A stretch of DNA of 64,000 nt, taken from positions 124,001 to 188,000 of the forward strand of contig JAOPHQ010005142.1 in the NCBI GenBank assembly GCA_030340625.1, in the 5' to 3' direction. Source of the stretch: Merluccius polli (Eukaryota; Chordata; Actinopteri; Gadiformes; Merlucciidae). Made by a program: the position numbers and the translations under genes. Below the pieces are notes generated by a model. It had not been told where the DNA came from. It did no database searches and saw only the letters and a list, made by a program, of their open reading frames with translations. Shown here piece by piece: positions 34,301 to 47,600 of this stretch; the stretch's first letter is position 1; each line of letters begins with the position of its first letter.

Positions 34301-34639
34301 GTGGGGGTGTATGCAATCTGCAGACGTCACACTATGTGTACCCCGTCAACATGTGTGCGTTAAATGGTGCGAGGAAATGCAGAGACTGTTGAACCTCTAG
34401 CCATGTGTTTTCAGCCTGATGTTGTGCTTAGTTAACCCACGGTCTGCACCGTCCCCGGAGAGAGAGAGAAAAATACACACACACGCAAACATACTCAGAG
34501 ATTATCCAACAAACATGCTGATAATATCCATATATTATGGGATGTTTCAGTCCAACGGGATCATCTAATCATGCATGCAATAAAACCTTTAGGCTGCCAA
34601 TATTCACAATATGCTGCGAACGGGAAGTTGTTCTGAAGC

Positions 34640-34662
34640 GGGGGGGGGGGGGGGGGGGGGGG
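34640..34662. repeat. poly-G run (23)
   Basis: Uninterrupted G tract. Confidence 0.95.
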
Positions 34663-35048
34663 AGGGGTCATGGCTACACTTAGGATTCAATAAAAAAGGT
34701 CAATATAGATTTTCCTACGCCTACTTCAGTTTGAAAAACATCCCAGCTGAATTTCCCATATTTCTTTTCTGTATTGAAGCATAGCTTCGACGAGGGACAA
34801 GGATGCCAAAGTCGTCAAACTTTCTCTCGGGCTCTGGTTTCGAGGCGTGTGTGCTCTCGGCTCATGTTCACACGCTGGCGTAGGCTTCAGACGTGGCGTG
34901 TCAACATGTAAATACAGAAAGCATCAGGACCACCTACACTTGTGCACTACCGTGTCAGCCCTTTGCTCATCCCTGTAGGCCGACAGTGCAGCTCCAGGTC
35001 AAACAGCGGTTGTTGCTCTTTCCCCGCCGCCTCCAAGTGTACACAGGA

Positions 35049-35087
35049 AGAGAGAGAGAGCGAGAGAGAGACAGAGAGAGAGAGGGG
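35049..35087. repeat. GA-rich tract
   Basis: AGAGAG repeats with CG and CA interruptions. Confidence 0.9.
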
Positions 35088-35089
35088 AG

Positions 35090-38000
35090 GCGGAGTTAAC
35101 CCCAGGGCACCTGCTGCTAGGCAACTTCAACAGAACACCTGGTCCGCTTAGCATTCGGGCCCACGGTCCCTTGTTTCCTTCCTGTCATTTTAAGCAGAGT
35201 TGTGCTAGAGCGCCTCTCCTGTGAAACCCTATTAATTTCCCCAGGCGAAACATCATTCAATATTCAATACCTGCTGTTCTTCAGCGCCCGGCCCTGGATC
35301 AAGCTATTGAGGTGAACCAATATCATCAATGCCGTAAAGCCGTATCCGCGGTGGGGGTTTCCTGATCTGGTCGGGGTGAGGGTGGAGTGAAAGGAAGAAA
35401 ATAATGTTGTGTGAATATCCGAAGATTGCCTTGCCATGTCTTTAAGCCAATTTGGCATACTTTGGTTCCATTATGAAAACCTCTGTATTACAGAAGAATG
35501 GATTTTCCTTTTAACCACACAAGAGAAAATGTGAAGTAGTTACACCAAGGAGTGAAGCATTAATGGGAATGTGATGAATGTTTAATTGTTTGTATTTTTT
35601 ACTTTCTGCGTGTGTAAGGAGTTATTTTAATGATGCACAAAATGTTCTCTCAAAAATGCTCAGAATACCAATGACCCCAATGAACTTTTTAACTGTTTAA
35701 TGTTGCGCAAAACTCGCTCAAACTCAGTGATTTAGGCTGTAAATCAATTAGAATGCAAAGACCACACTTCCCAGACTTTATGTGATGTTTTGGTGTTTCT
35801 TCAGTAGTTCATGTTTACTTCCACAACAGAACTGTGATTGGGTTTGATCATTGAATAATAATCCAATTGGAAACATAAGAAATGAGTGCTGTTTAAGAGG
35901 CCAGATCATTTCTATTTTGTTGCAAGCTTCTTGGTTTGAAGGTGACAATGCCTTTAAGGTGTGCTGATACCATGGAAGGGATGAAAGACACAATTATCAT
36001 GGAGATAGTGTGATATTTCATTCAGTGTTGCACATGCTGTTGCATCAAACAAGACAGCGTATGCATGGATGACCTCCCTGTGTTGTCACTGAAAAATGAA
36101 TTTGAATAATTTCTAAGTCGCCCATTCCAGTGGGTACCATTGTTAAGATTGCATTTCCATCGCAATAGATTTCAATATAACAAGTGGAAAGGGACCAGAA
36201 AGTGAAATGATTACATAATTAGATTAAAAAAAGTTGAGACTTTCTAGTCTTCTTCTTTCATTCCATCTTATTCTCCTGAATTATTATTTTTTTGGTACGA
36301 AATAAAACAGGAGCTCTGAATAATGTGAAGTGCATCGTGTACAGGATAGGAGATCTCCAAGACTCTTCAGACAGAATATCAATAGGTTTCTTCAACCGCT
36401 ATACGCTTTTGGCTCGGACATAAATCCTAATATTATATTTACATTACATTGGATTTGGTCCGACTTGGATTACGACTTAGATACCAAATTATGTCGATCT
36501 CATCTCATTCCAAGGGGAATTTATTTGTAATATAATTTAAAATTGATGGCTCAAGGTGTTAAGCGACCACCAATTGTACATCTTAAACTTGAGGGAGTAA
36601 ATCAATATTCTATGAATGTCGCCGTGGGTCAAATCCTGTCGAACAACAAATGATGGCTCCTACAGAGTAATATGGGAAGATCTAAGTGGGGCTGGTGGAA
36701 CATGCCCTGGAATATCTATTGAGTGTCTATGGTTGATTGCATAAGAGAGTGGGAATGGAGAGCGGCAAAAATTATACATTGACCTCTTTGTCTCCCTATA
36801 TATCGCTCTAAATAATGACACTTAACACCGGCCGGTTTCTAATTAATTCACTAGCACTCAAGCTGGTCTGGGTCAAATCATGGCTGATACATTGGGTGGT
36901 ATTTATGTACTGCATGCACTTCTTATATAGTGTTAAATAATTGCTGCACTGATTCAAAGACTGGTCTGGCATGAAAGGTGAAAGTGTATGCAGCGTGGTA
37001 AGTGACATTAATCAAACGCCAACCGGCACAGGTTGCACCAGGGGGTGCTGCTGGGGACACGCCCACGACTCTCCTAGAACCTAGAAACCGTGGGTTTGAT
37101 GTTCCTATCGAACACTAGTTGGACTTAAAGAACAGTAACATGAAGAAATACAATGGGTTTCACCATACAGCCTGATTCTGACTTGAGGCAACAAACATAA
37201 ACACTGTTACATAAGTAAACATGGACCCCCTTAACCCTGGCGGCGTTCACATCACACGCTACCAATTGAGCTGCACAAGGCTGACCAATGCATAGAAAAA
37301 CAAGACGTCTCCAAGGTTTATTTCTTTCATTTCTTTCACATCGCTGTTTTTTCACTTCTTTTTATGGAATGTGTCATTATTTGCGTGATGAATAGCGTGG
37401 TGAATAGGGTGGTAAGCCATTAGCTTGTACCGTTCCACATAAATGTCACCTAGGAAGCGTTGGAAGTGCTTTGTCGGTTGACATCCAAACAAAGCTTTGT
37501 TTTGTGAAGTGTGGATTTTTTGAGAATGTCTTAAGTGTTCAGTACAAAGTATACAACATCCCCATAGGTCTCCGGAGGCCTTCCCGCAGCAGACGAGGCC
37601 CTGATTAGTGGTGGATATGTTGGGAAGTTTTTTCTTGTTCTTTTTTTCTTTTCTTTTGGTGGTCTGCTTTGAACAGGCCTGTTCATTATTCTCACCAGCC
37701 CTGGATCAGTGATTGCTCAATCATTTAGTTGAACGAATTTGAGTATGGGCGGGCGAGAAGGAAACAAAGTCAGGCACAATATGGAATCTGATTACTTAGG
37801 CTGTGAAACGGGTGATTTGTATGCATAGGTGGATCTCCCTTAAGCAAATGAGCAGCAGTGGGCTACTTGGGGAGGAACAAGCGGCAGCACATCTGTCCAA
37901 GTCCGCTGCCAGATTTGACAGAGACTTGCTGCGTATAGGCTACTTGTGAATCTATTTAAATCTTACTTTAGCACTGTTTAACCAATAGGTTAACATGTAT

Positions 38001-40350
38001 GTGACTATGTAACGTGATTATATTGACAGGTTGACTATTAACCTTTCAATAAAGTCACTTAATTATTTCTTGTATCAAAACTCAAATTGTAATTGTAATT
38101 CCTGTGTACTACATTTTCATAGGTATTATCAGTTTTCAAAAATTATGACACAAATTTCCCTGCATGTCAAAATGTCTGTTTCAAAGACATGTTTGTTAAG
38201 TCACAGAAAAGGGAACTTTAAAGTATTCAAAGTTAAATAATGTAAAAATTCAATATGCAAATAGTAGTAGCAGAAGAGCTTAGCAAGAAGCACTGACCCC
38301 AAAGTAGGGTAAAAAGATTTAAAATGAATCACAAGGAATTAAAATGCATACTCTTAGTTAAGGGGGATTACATTTTCATAATGTGCTAACACCCGCTTGG
38401 CTATGATGAAAACAAAGAAAATTCCCTAATTCAGTCTTAAGGTTATTCCTAACCTTTTTCATATTTCAACCAAATATAATAGGGACAGTTAACGACAATA
38501 AAACCCAACACCCGAGATTAAACACTCATGTATCATGAAAACCGTTTTTGTGTTTTACATAGAGATAAGCACACAAATTCTTACAGCGTTTGCTGACGAG
38601 ATAATTGCTGGTGAGGAATTGAAATGTAGCTCCTGTGCTAGTGGTAATGTTTTCCTGCGCTTCTGAGTGCACACAGAGAAGTGGGTTCGCTGGCAAGTAG
38701 ACTATAATGACTTCTACTTTACAGTCTACACTTCTATTAGCCCAACCGTCATTCCTCAAGATGAGAACACAGTGAGCTGAGTGTATGACTTGTGGGTGTG
38801 TGTGTGTACTTATTTCGCCCATTCCTTACAATAAAATAACTGAAAATACTTCTACACTCTCATTTCTATCGGCGCAGTTCTACTATTAAGTGATGGAAAT
38901 TGCTTCATTTTTTTTTAACCTTGGTTGTATTTTCTTTTCTTTATTCCAATTGATTTTTTACCCCCTTTTCAGTTAGACTGGATTTTGATTCAAAGGCATT
39001 TATTCATTACAATATTCAAAGACCATTTGATGCTGCTACTTTTTCTCATACCATATTTTCGTCTTTGAACCATATGCCACAACCTTAATATTCTCCGGAG
39101 TTGAGCATCAAATACAGCTTATTAACTAAATAACATTAGGGTTCTTCAAAGAGCAAACAACAGGCAAAGCAGACACAATGTCCCAGTGAATAGAGTTTGC
39201 CTCTTTAGACTTTAATTGCTGTGTCAAATGAAATAAATTCATTACAAGAAACACAATTATGGAACATAGTTGGGATCACAAACTTTGACAGACATTAAGT
39301 GTCATTATGCCTTTGACCAAATGAGACGATAGTAGTCAGTGATAGTGGTGGTGGAAGTGATGGTTGAGAAGCTTCAGTATGTATTATCGATAGGTAGGTA
39401 TGTAAATTAAGTCATGTGGGACTGCAGTTGTTGTGCCACTCCTGCTGTTAAACCCAGTGAGTCAATGGTCCCAGGAGTGATGCGGCCAGTCTCGGTAATT
39501 TAAAGCCCTAAAATTTATGTTCACTTCACAAGATGCCGTTCCTCCCACTATTGATAACACATAAGTTACATTATTTTTTTACGTTCCCTCCTACACGCAG
39601 AATGGCGTCTGATTTCATCACCTTGATTTAATAGACTTTTGGAGTGGCGTAAATCTGTAGAGAATGACAGGCAACCATTTATTAAGCCACATATCTTTTT
39701 CTTTACACCAACACTGCTTACCATGCGACCTTCACCTGTCTATTTCTGGCGGGTAATGACGGCCATTGTGATCATTACAGCTCCACCTTTGCACTGGGAA
39801 AAAAATCCCGTTTTTGAGTACAGACCTGTACGTGTGTATGAAGCAGGGCCGGTCTTAATCTGACGGGCATTTCCTGGTCGTTTCTGATATCTGGTCATTG
39901 TTTTCCAATGAGTTATTTAATTCTTTAGTATATATTTTTTTCCTGTCTGTGGAGGTGTTGGTGCTGGCCTATCAGAGGCAGGTTCAGCGCCCCCTTGATT
40001 GCCTGACATTCTTTATCAACAGTCAAGTATTTCTGTTCCCTTGGCAACCGCTTCCTGCTGATACAAAGAATCAGGTATCACCTTGAAAGTTTGCATGCGT
40101 GAGTGTGGCTGCCAGCCCTTACTGTCATTTGCGAGCAAGTGCTTCTCTCCTTGCAGCAGGGTAAGAAAGAGAGTGGGGGGTTAAATGTTCGGTAACAAGC
40201 TTATGTAATACAATATAGTCAGCTTCCTACATCTTCTGTGTCAGGGTAATAACAACACAAGAGTCGCTGGGATTACATTTAAAAAATGGTTATGAATTCA
40301 CACCCTTTACAATAATTGGAAGAATTAACAAGTATTTTGTTGCCTGTTTT
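35090..40350. other. Unique AT-rich DNA, no gene recognised
   Basis: About 5 kb almost free of simple repeats and transposon ends, with no frame above 100 codons. The composition, with many ATTA/TAAT words, resembles the non-coding surroundings of developmental genes; that is an impression and not a demonstration. Confidence 0.5.
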
Positions 40351-40353
40351 CTT

Positions 40354-40517
40354 TGGCTCATTTAGCAGACACTTATCACTTACCACAAGGGACTTCAATG
40401 CCATTCGTGAGCAGGTATGTGTGCAGCATCTTGCTCAAGGATACAGCAAGATAGATGGGATAGACTGCATTTACATTTAGGTTTGAACCCAGAACCCTTG
40501 CCACTACTACGCCTACA
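40354..40517 (-). repeat. L2/SINE 3' region, minus strand
   Basis: Starts with CTCATTTAGCAGACACTT, the reverse complement of the L2/SINE tail. It continues with GCATCTTGCTCAAGG and GGTTTGAACCCAGAACCCT, blocks normally found upstream of that tail in teleost L2 copies. Confidence 0.8.
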
Positions 40518-40519
40518 AT

Positions 40520-43260
40520 GTCCTTCCCCGAGTATGGAGAGCAGAAATTAAAATTCAATGCTGGTAGCTGACAGCCTGTGACTGACGTGGTTAGGTCTTA
40601 ATCAACCACATCCATGACTATAATGTATTCATATGCGGTGCACATCACATCAGCACCGTTGCATAATCAAGTCTGTCAACATACATTTCATGACATAACA
40701 TACATTTCACAACTCTATTCTCAATCGTCAACACAGGAAGCACACATGTGTGCACTGTATGCACCTTTGTTGGTGCATACATATTCAACAAGAACTAGAT
40801 GACGCACATTCAGGGGACATACGCTAAACAAGGTATTGTTTTTTTTTTTTAATAATTAAAATACCTTTTTTTCTGTGGTTATCCTGTGGCTGAGTGTCAT
40901 GAAAATATTTGGTTGTTTTGGTTACTCTATTAGTTACGCCTACAAATATTCAGCTTCCATAAAACCACACATTCAAGAATATGAGCAAATGGGAAACTTA
41001 ACTGGGTTCTGTTTTAAATTCTCAGGGCAACATTTTGACTTTGACTTGAAATGACTTGCAGTGTATCCCTGTTCTTGTATTCATGTTTCCTCATACAAGG
41101 AGGAAGAATGGGCTACAGGGAAAACTTGGAACTCAAGAAAACAAGTCGTCGGAACTGGCAACACTAACCTCAATGGTTTATTATCAAAAGAGTAATATGT
41201 GTGTAAAGAGTTATATTAGCATTAGATAAATTACTAATTACTTACACCCAAACAGAGAGACCATCTGTGAAATAAAACGCTACAGAATCTAAAAGCAAAT
41301 CAAGAAGACATTACCGGAGGGTGATAATTTGGTTCAAACGACTTGGCTTCCACTGATCCAAGATGTCTCCATTCATAAGATGTGTCTAGACGGCAGCCGG
41401 GTTATTTGAATGGCAAAGGTTAGCACATGTCAACGTTTGTCCTCGGAGCTGACCTTGATAAAGCAGCCCTGAGAAACATGTGAAGCCGAGGCTGGCTAGC
41501 AGAAGTGCAGAGGCCACCATGGGTCAACTGCTGCTATGTTCTCCTGGCAACACTACAATCACCATTTTCACTCATGTCGGCAAAAATGGTGGTTTTATTT
41601 TTAACCATGTCTGAGGTTTTAAAGTGATAGTTGTGGATGCAATGTGTAGTATGAATGAATATGAAATGCTGTAAAATAATAATACCTGATATGTATAATA
41701 TATAAAATATGTATATCAATATATATAAAAGTTTGTCATGTTTTGCCAAAAGCCCCACACTGGCATGCTGGCTGCTTGCTCACCACTATTATGCATCTTA
41801 ACAATAGGTTTTTCATTTTATATAATTACTTGCTTTCTAAATTGCTTCGGAAAAACAGATTGTTCGAATATTTCTTTGATTGTCTGACCGACTAGTATTG
41901 AAATAAATTGTCAGTAATGCATTTCCCAGATATTGTATTGTTCAATAGAAAGCACGGGGATCTGTTGAATTCAGTTCAATGAATTAAATCAATTAACAGT
42001 GGAAAGTAATTAGCCAAGTCTATCGGTTTTGTACTTGCATTGTTGTTTGAATAGAAGCGCCCATTTGAATTAGCCCATTACAATGCTTGTTTGCAAAATT
42101 AAGAGTCACGCACAGAATTAATAGTTTTCACTGCATTATGTCAAGATGTAATTGCTGAAAGCAATTGTGTAATTAAGGAAATTAGAACAAAGCTATGTGA
42201 AATCTCAAAAACATAATTCATCGTAGCGTAGTACATCGTCGTACATTTTCCATTCACGGCAATTAGCAATTAGCATTAGCAATAGCAATTATACCACAGA
42301 GGAAGTAGACATCTGGTATCCTCGTCTTTAAATATAGTATCTTGTGCTTGTCACATGACGTGTCACCGACATAAATATAAGTAACGCTCATGCGTTGCCG
42401 CAGTTGGGTCATCCCGAGATCCAGAATGAGCTATTGCCCTTCGATTTTAAAATAGGATTGGCTCTCCAGGAGTGATTTGTTAAGGCGACATTGATTGGGG
42501 CTGTGGTTGGAAGGGTGACATGGAGAACATGCTGAAACAAGCATCTCCAGCGTGCCCAGAGTAGCCAGACCAATATTTCATCCTGATCTCTTTCCAATGT
42601 GAAGCCGCAACCACAAACGCAGACAGATCTGATGTACTACGACCTAAAAATGTAATTATAAATATCGACTATTGTTTTTATTTCTGCGTGCGGCGCTCTG
42701 GGGTGCGCTCGGAGTGGAGGCTCTGTACAGGATTCGTTTCAGTTGGGAAAAGCGTGATCATGTCTATTTTTGTTTTGTTTTCGTTTGGTTAATAAATGAA
42801 TGAGGAGAATCTAACGATTTGTTTAGATGGTGGGTTAGAGGGTGGTTGGGTATTTTCCTGTTGTGATGCGTAAAGCACATAAAAGCAAGGTTGCAAATAA
42901 CATTGTCCTATGTCATTGGATAAAGCATTTCCAGTGCTGTTGAATCATTGTCTAGGTGCATCAGTGTGGGGTTTTTAAAACGTCATTTTGCCATTAGGAC
43001 AATCTTCATCCCCTGTGAATGCTGAAAATGACGATGGATGCTTTCTACCAAATTGTTCACACCAAATATCGTGTTTGGCACCGGAAATGCTGACAGCATC
43101 TCCAAACAATATATAATGGATTATTTGGTTTTGGTTTGCACTCAATCCCGCCTCTACATGTGTGTTCTCCTCGGTGATGGCGGAAGGAGATACCCATCTC
43201 CACAGGGTCTGCAGACTCCCACACAATGTATACAAAGACACATTTGAAGACGTGAAGACC
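40520..43260. other. Unique AT-rich DNA, no gene recognised
   Basis: No transposon ends or coding frames recognised. It includes the homeodomain-motif cluster annotated at 42066-42291. Confidence 0.5.
42066..42291. promoter_or_regulatory. ATTA-rich cluster, putative enhancer
   Basis: At least eight ATTA/TAAT homeodomain cores fall within about 125 bp (42066-42190). They include TAATTA and an AATTGCT/AGCAATT dyad at 42150-42166. A string of GCAATTA-like heptamers follows at 42259-42291. The sequence is free of known repeats. Function and conservation are inferred only from composition. Confidence 0.3.
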
Positions 43261-43264
43261 ATCT

Positions 43265-43312
43265 TAATAACACCGCCTGGCCATGACGACTCATGGCCAG
43301 GCGGTGTTATTA
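43265..43312. repeat. 48-bp near-perfect palindrome (22-bp arms, CGAC loop)
   Basis: The arms 43265-43286 and 43291-43312 are exact reverse complements, separated by CGAC. The core reads ACCGCCTGGCCATGA and TCATGGCCAGGCGGT. Weaker complementarity continues outward for about 60 bp, for example CTGCAG plus CACACAA at 43210-43226 against TTTGTGTG plus CTGCAG at 43339-43354. It is unstable-type DNA or the centre of a fold-back element or hairpin transcript. No mature miRNA is recognised. Confidence 0.95.
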
Positions 43313-43449
43313 CTTGTTTTACCAAGTGTGCTTTTTGTTGTTTGTGTGTACTGCAGTGCTGTTCTTTTGGCACTTCCAGGTGCACTTATTCGAATTTCAC
43401 ATTGACATACTGTGTAACATTGGCTTACGAGGACTAAAGATTTCTACGG

Positions 43450-43476
43450 CTCCTTGAACATGAAGTGTTCAAGGGG
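43450..43476. repeat. Second short hairpin near the palindrome
   Basis: CCTTGAAC (43452-43459) and GTTCAAGG (43467-43474) form an 8-bp perfect stem with a 7-nt loop, extendable by a G-T and a C-G pair. Confidence 0.85.
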
Positions 43477-43479
43477 AAC

Positions 43480-46400
43480 TTGAATGGTCGGATAATACCA
43501 TTAGTGTTGTTTTCAACCCATAACAACCCGTGTCCCTTTAACAGAAACGACAGTCAAAGTGAGTGTTTTGACCAGAGTATTTCAGGGGGTCTAACAATAG
43601 TGAACTGTATAATTGTTACCTTTCGTGATTAATGAACAGGTTGAATGATTGGGAGCACATCAGCGCCGCGCGACCCAAGCAGACGACTCCCCTGGTTGGC
43701 TAATCAAGGCAGCGCCCCGAGGCGTTATCTTTTCAGCGAGTCAAGTAGAGAGAGCGGTTGTAGAGAGGATCAGAATAGCATCCATGCAGTGTCTCCCACC
43801 CCCCCCCGCCTCCCCCCTCACATTACATCCCTGCTGTGAGACAATGTCCATCCAACAACGGCAGAATGTGATGCACCACTAGAAAAGACAGTTGTTCTGC
43901 CATCCAATTCCCCTTCACCGAGGATTTTGTCACTTCCTCACCTTATGTATTTATCATTTATATAATTTTGTTTGTGCTTTTTTCTCTCATACCGTTAAAT
44001 AATAAATGAATAACTTTGCAGGCAGCGCTGAGCTTCGGTAATCCTGTGGATTTCAGCTTTAAGGCAAATGGCACAAGTGGTGTGTTATCAGAACAAACAT
44101 TAATCCTCTGACTCTCCGGGAACCGCAGAATTCACCCTGGACAATTGGGAGAACATGAACATGATGATAACAATGTTCTGGGCGATTTCTGGCTTTCTTT
44201 TGAGTCCCGCTCCACTCAAGACTTCTCTAAATTAAACGGGTTGGTCTAATCCATCCAAAAAATAATGTCATGTGGTCAAAAAGGATGACTGTCCCCTTAC
44301 TGATTTTTTTAGGCATCAGGTCTTCTTGTTGAGTTTGATAGTGCTGCAGTCGATTAATAATTCATCGATGACAGCTGTTTATTTTACTCAATTTTCTACT
44401 GTAATTTCCTTCTTTTTTTTTTGTACTAGTCCTTCATACCGATGTGTGCGGCTGTTACACCGAACATTGCCCTTGGGTACGTAACCATCCAGCATCCATC
44501 TCGTGTAGAGTAGTGTCTTTAGGACATGTATTGGCTAGGGTGACTCCCAGCTTAAAGATTCAGGATTTAGATATTCAATGTCTGTAGTCTACCTGCAGGC
44601 GTCCTAGAGCGAGCTGTCTCACCCTGCATGCTCTTTGATCACATGTATCTCTGTTCACTGTAAGCTCAATACAGAAACACTGTTCTCAAGGAATACAATA
44701 CGTTCCTGAATTACTTCATAGTAGGCGTAATATAAATAGAAATTGTAATACTAATAGAAAGTAATAGTAGTCCCTACATCCTGCTACTTTACTTTACTTC
44801 GGTTAGTTTTAAAAAACAAATACATTTTCCACTTATAACTTTTAGTTTTAATACTCTCCGACTAATTTCTTCATTTACCTCGATAAGTGCACGACTAATC
44901 ATCTGAACAAAATGTTTTTCATCTTTGTACACGTCAATACATCGACTGAAAACAGAAAAAAGCAGATACTTTGCTGAGGTCATAGTTACTCTGAAATAAA
45001 AAAAATGAGGTGTATCGACAAAGGATGATGAGTAGGCAGTGAAATGAATATAAGCTAGTGAATTCATATTGGCATAACAAGACAGCCCAGACGGACCGGA
45101 TAGCAGCGAACGTGGGAGGCCCTCCTCACACTTGTGACAGGATGGACTCTGTGAGAAAAGAAAAACTGATATAAAGACACCTTAATTGATTGTTTCAGTG
45201 GCGTACCCATTGGGGTCATCGATAACGGTTGACATGCGAAACCAAATTAGCATTATTCCTTTTCAAATATGTATGACAGAAAGGGAAGAAAGGAAAAGCT
45301 CAATAGCTATATCTTTGTCTGTGAGAAGATCACCAGAGTTTGGTTGATCCGTCAATATTGTGTTTATTCTTTTTGTGTCTCTGTATACTTTTGGCTAAGC
45401 TTGGTGAAAATATATTTTATTCCTAACATTTTATTTTGGAAAGCTCAACAGCAAATGCTTTTCAATGGATTGAAATAATCATGTCGTGTTTAAAATGTCC
45501 TTGATGCAAGGCAAGGGCGTTTTTTTAAACCACAATTTCTCAGTTTGACAAAATCATTAATGAGGTAAACATGTTTTCCCTTTCAATACGCCATATTTAT
45601 ACTGCATTGATCCCAAATATAATATGTTTACTTTTACCCAAGGTTAGGAGTGAGGTCAAAGGGGAACCGCCACCCTCACTATTTTCTTGTGATTATCTGC
45701 TTGTTGCAGACGACAATTCTTTTCACAACACGTGTATTAAGTGGTACTTTATTTTATTGGAAAGCAGGGAATATGTGTGTCTGTGTGAGGTTTAACACAC
45801 ACAAAGCGCGGCCTCTCTACTCATTACGTCTCTCTGACACATTTGCCACCCATGAGGCGAACGTGTCAGAAAACATGTGCGTGATCACGAATGAGACTTT
45901 TCCCTGATTTGCAATGCGCTGTCATTCATCATTCGCCAAAGTGCCAGATAGCAGTTCGATGTTGGCCTTCTGGACCTCAAGTCAATTTGGTGGGAACAAC
46001 ATTTTTTTTTTTTTAAAACAAGGGGAAAAAAAGGAAAGAGAAACTAACCCATGACCCATAGAAGTTTTCCTTGACTAAGAACGATATAAATTCTGGGCCT
46101 GCAGGATGGATAACAGACATGGAGAGAGAGAGAGAGACTCTCGCACTCAAACACAAACACAAACACACACAAACAGACGGAAAGAGAATGCACTGCAATG
46201 GCCTCTAAAGTGAACAAGAGCATTGGGTCACAGGAAACTGTTAACAGTCAAAGCACTTGGGTTCACTGCCCTGTGCTGGCCAGCACCAGCATTTTATATT
46301 TCCCACCGGCCTCAATTTGTCAGGAGAGCTTCTGTATGCATGTCCGAGCGTAGGACAGTTTGAGTTGTGGGACAGACGCCTGGATAAACAGATTGCATGC

Positions 46401-46680
46401 GGGAACACTTCTGAAAGCTTACACTGTGCTACTTAGTGGAGAATAATCGCTGTCAAACTAACTGCGTTGTCTGCCTTTATTCACTCTACTTTCGGGGTGG
46501 GCGGATGTGTGTATGTTTATGGGTATATACTCAGCATAAAGTGAGAACCTGCTTCGCAATCTGTCTCTAACAAACACACCGGCTTGAGCTGTCACCCGAG
46601 CTCTGCCCATATTGCCTTTGATCAGGTTATGCAGTGCTGTTGCAGTACATGGATTTATCACATTGTGTCTGGAGTCTCAT
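43480..46680. other. Non-coding DNA, no gene recognised
   Basis: No gene or transposon boundary recognised. A C-run near 43799-43807 and a GA/CA mixture at 46119-46170 are the only simple repeats. Confidence 0.5.
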
Positions 46681-46683
46681 CCT

Positions 46684-47120
46684 TAAAGTGCCAGTGAACG
46701 CAAAATTGTGTTTTTTTTTTAAAATGTCTTAGTATGTTTTCTATGATCTTCAACATGCTATTATACCACTGTTACTACTAATAGTTGAATTCGGGAAAAA
46801 AACACAGGTTTAAAATCCTGTTTTTGACAGTCTCTGCTAACCAGTGTGTGAAAGCTGCAGTCTGCTCAGGGTCCTGTTCTCTTCATGACATCAAAGTGCC
46901 TTTTCGGAGGCATGAAGTCATACCGATGCCGAGAGGGTAACATTGCTCATGTAACATAGCTCATTACAACACTCATACTCAACCACACCTACTAGCTTAA
47001 AAAGCTTAAAAATACGACCCTAAAAATAAGCATCACAAAGTTGCCATGTTTCGTAACCATGGGGATAACACCCCCCCCCCCCCCTTCCAGCCCAAAACCA
47101 ATTTTGCTCAAATCCGAGCT
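46684..47120. repeat. Candidate dispersed repeat
   Basis: Begins CTTAAAGTGCCAGTGAACGC and contains CGTAACCATGGGG near 47052 followed by a C15 run (47070-47084). The latter part resembles, in reverse complement, the region 15105-15150. A CTTAAAGTGGCAC end occurs in reverse complement near 59190-59200. No TIR or TSD could be fixed. Confidence 0.3.
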
Positions 47121-47564
47121 GAAACAGGCGGTTCACATACGCTATGGTGTTTGAATGAATTAATACAACATCTCAAAGTGTTGTAGTCTGTTCCTTTTGA
47201 CTTCTTCAATCTTCGCATGTACGGAGGAAATCAAAATCCAAAGACATCAAGAGCATTTGTCAATGCTTCGAACAATAAGCCGTTCTGTGCTGCTTGTTCT
47301 TCGAAGGATCAAAAAAAGGTCACCAAGAATCAGTATATTCCAATAACATGATTGAAATAAAAACAAATTAAGTTAGTTTACTTTTTAGTTTGACATATTG
47401 CGTCCTTTTGATATACTCAAGTCAAGTAGACAATTATTGAATGTAGTTGTGATGGTGTGTGAGTTCTATCCAGCGCCATCATTCATGTCCCTTATTTAGT
47501 GACATTTGGGTTTGACGAGGCCAAGCAATTAAAAAGTCCCCACCTAAAGCTTGTCACACACTCA

Positions 47565-47598
<34 letters not shown>
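47565..47598. repeat. (CA)17 microsatellite
   Basis: Uninterrupted CA tract. Confidence 0.95.

Positions 47599-47599
<1 letters not shown>

Positions 47600-47600
<1 letters not shown>

Noticed and set aside
45190..45215. CAGTGGCGTACCCA resembling a DNA transposon end
   Set aside because: No matching inverted end or target duplication was found nearby.
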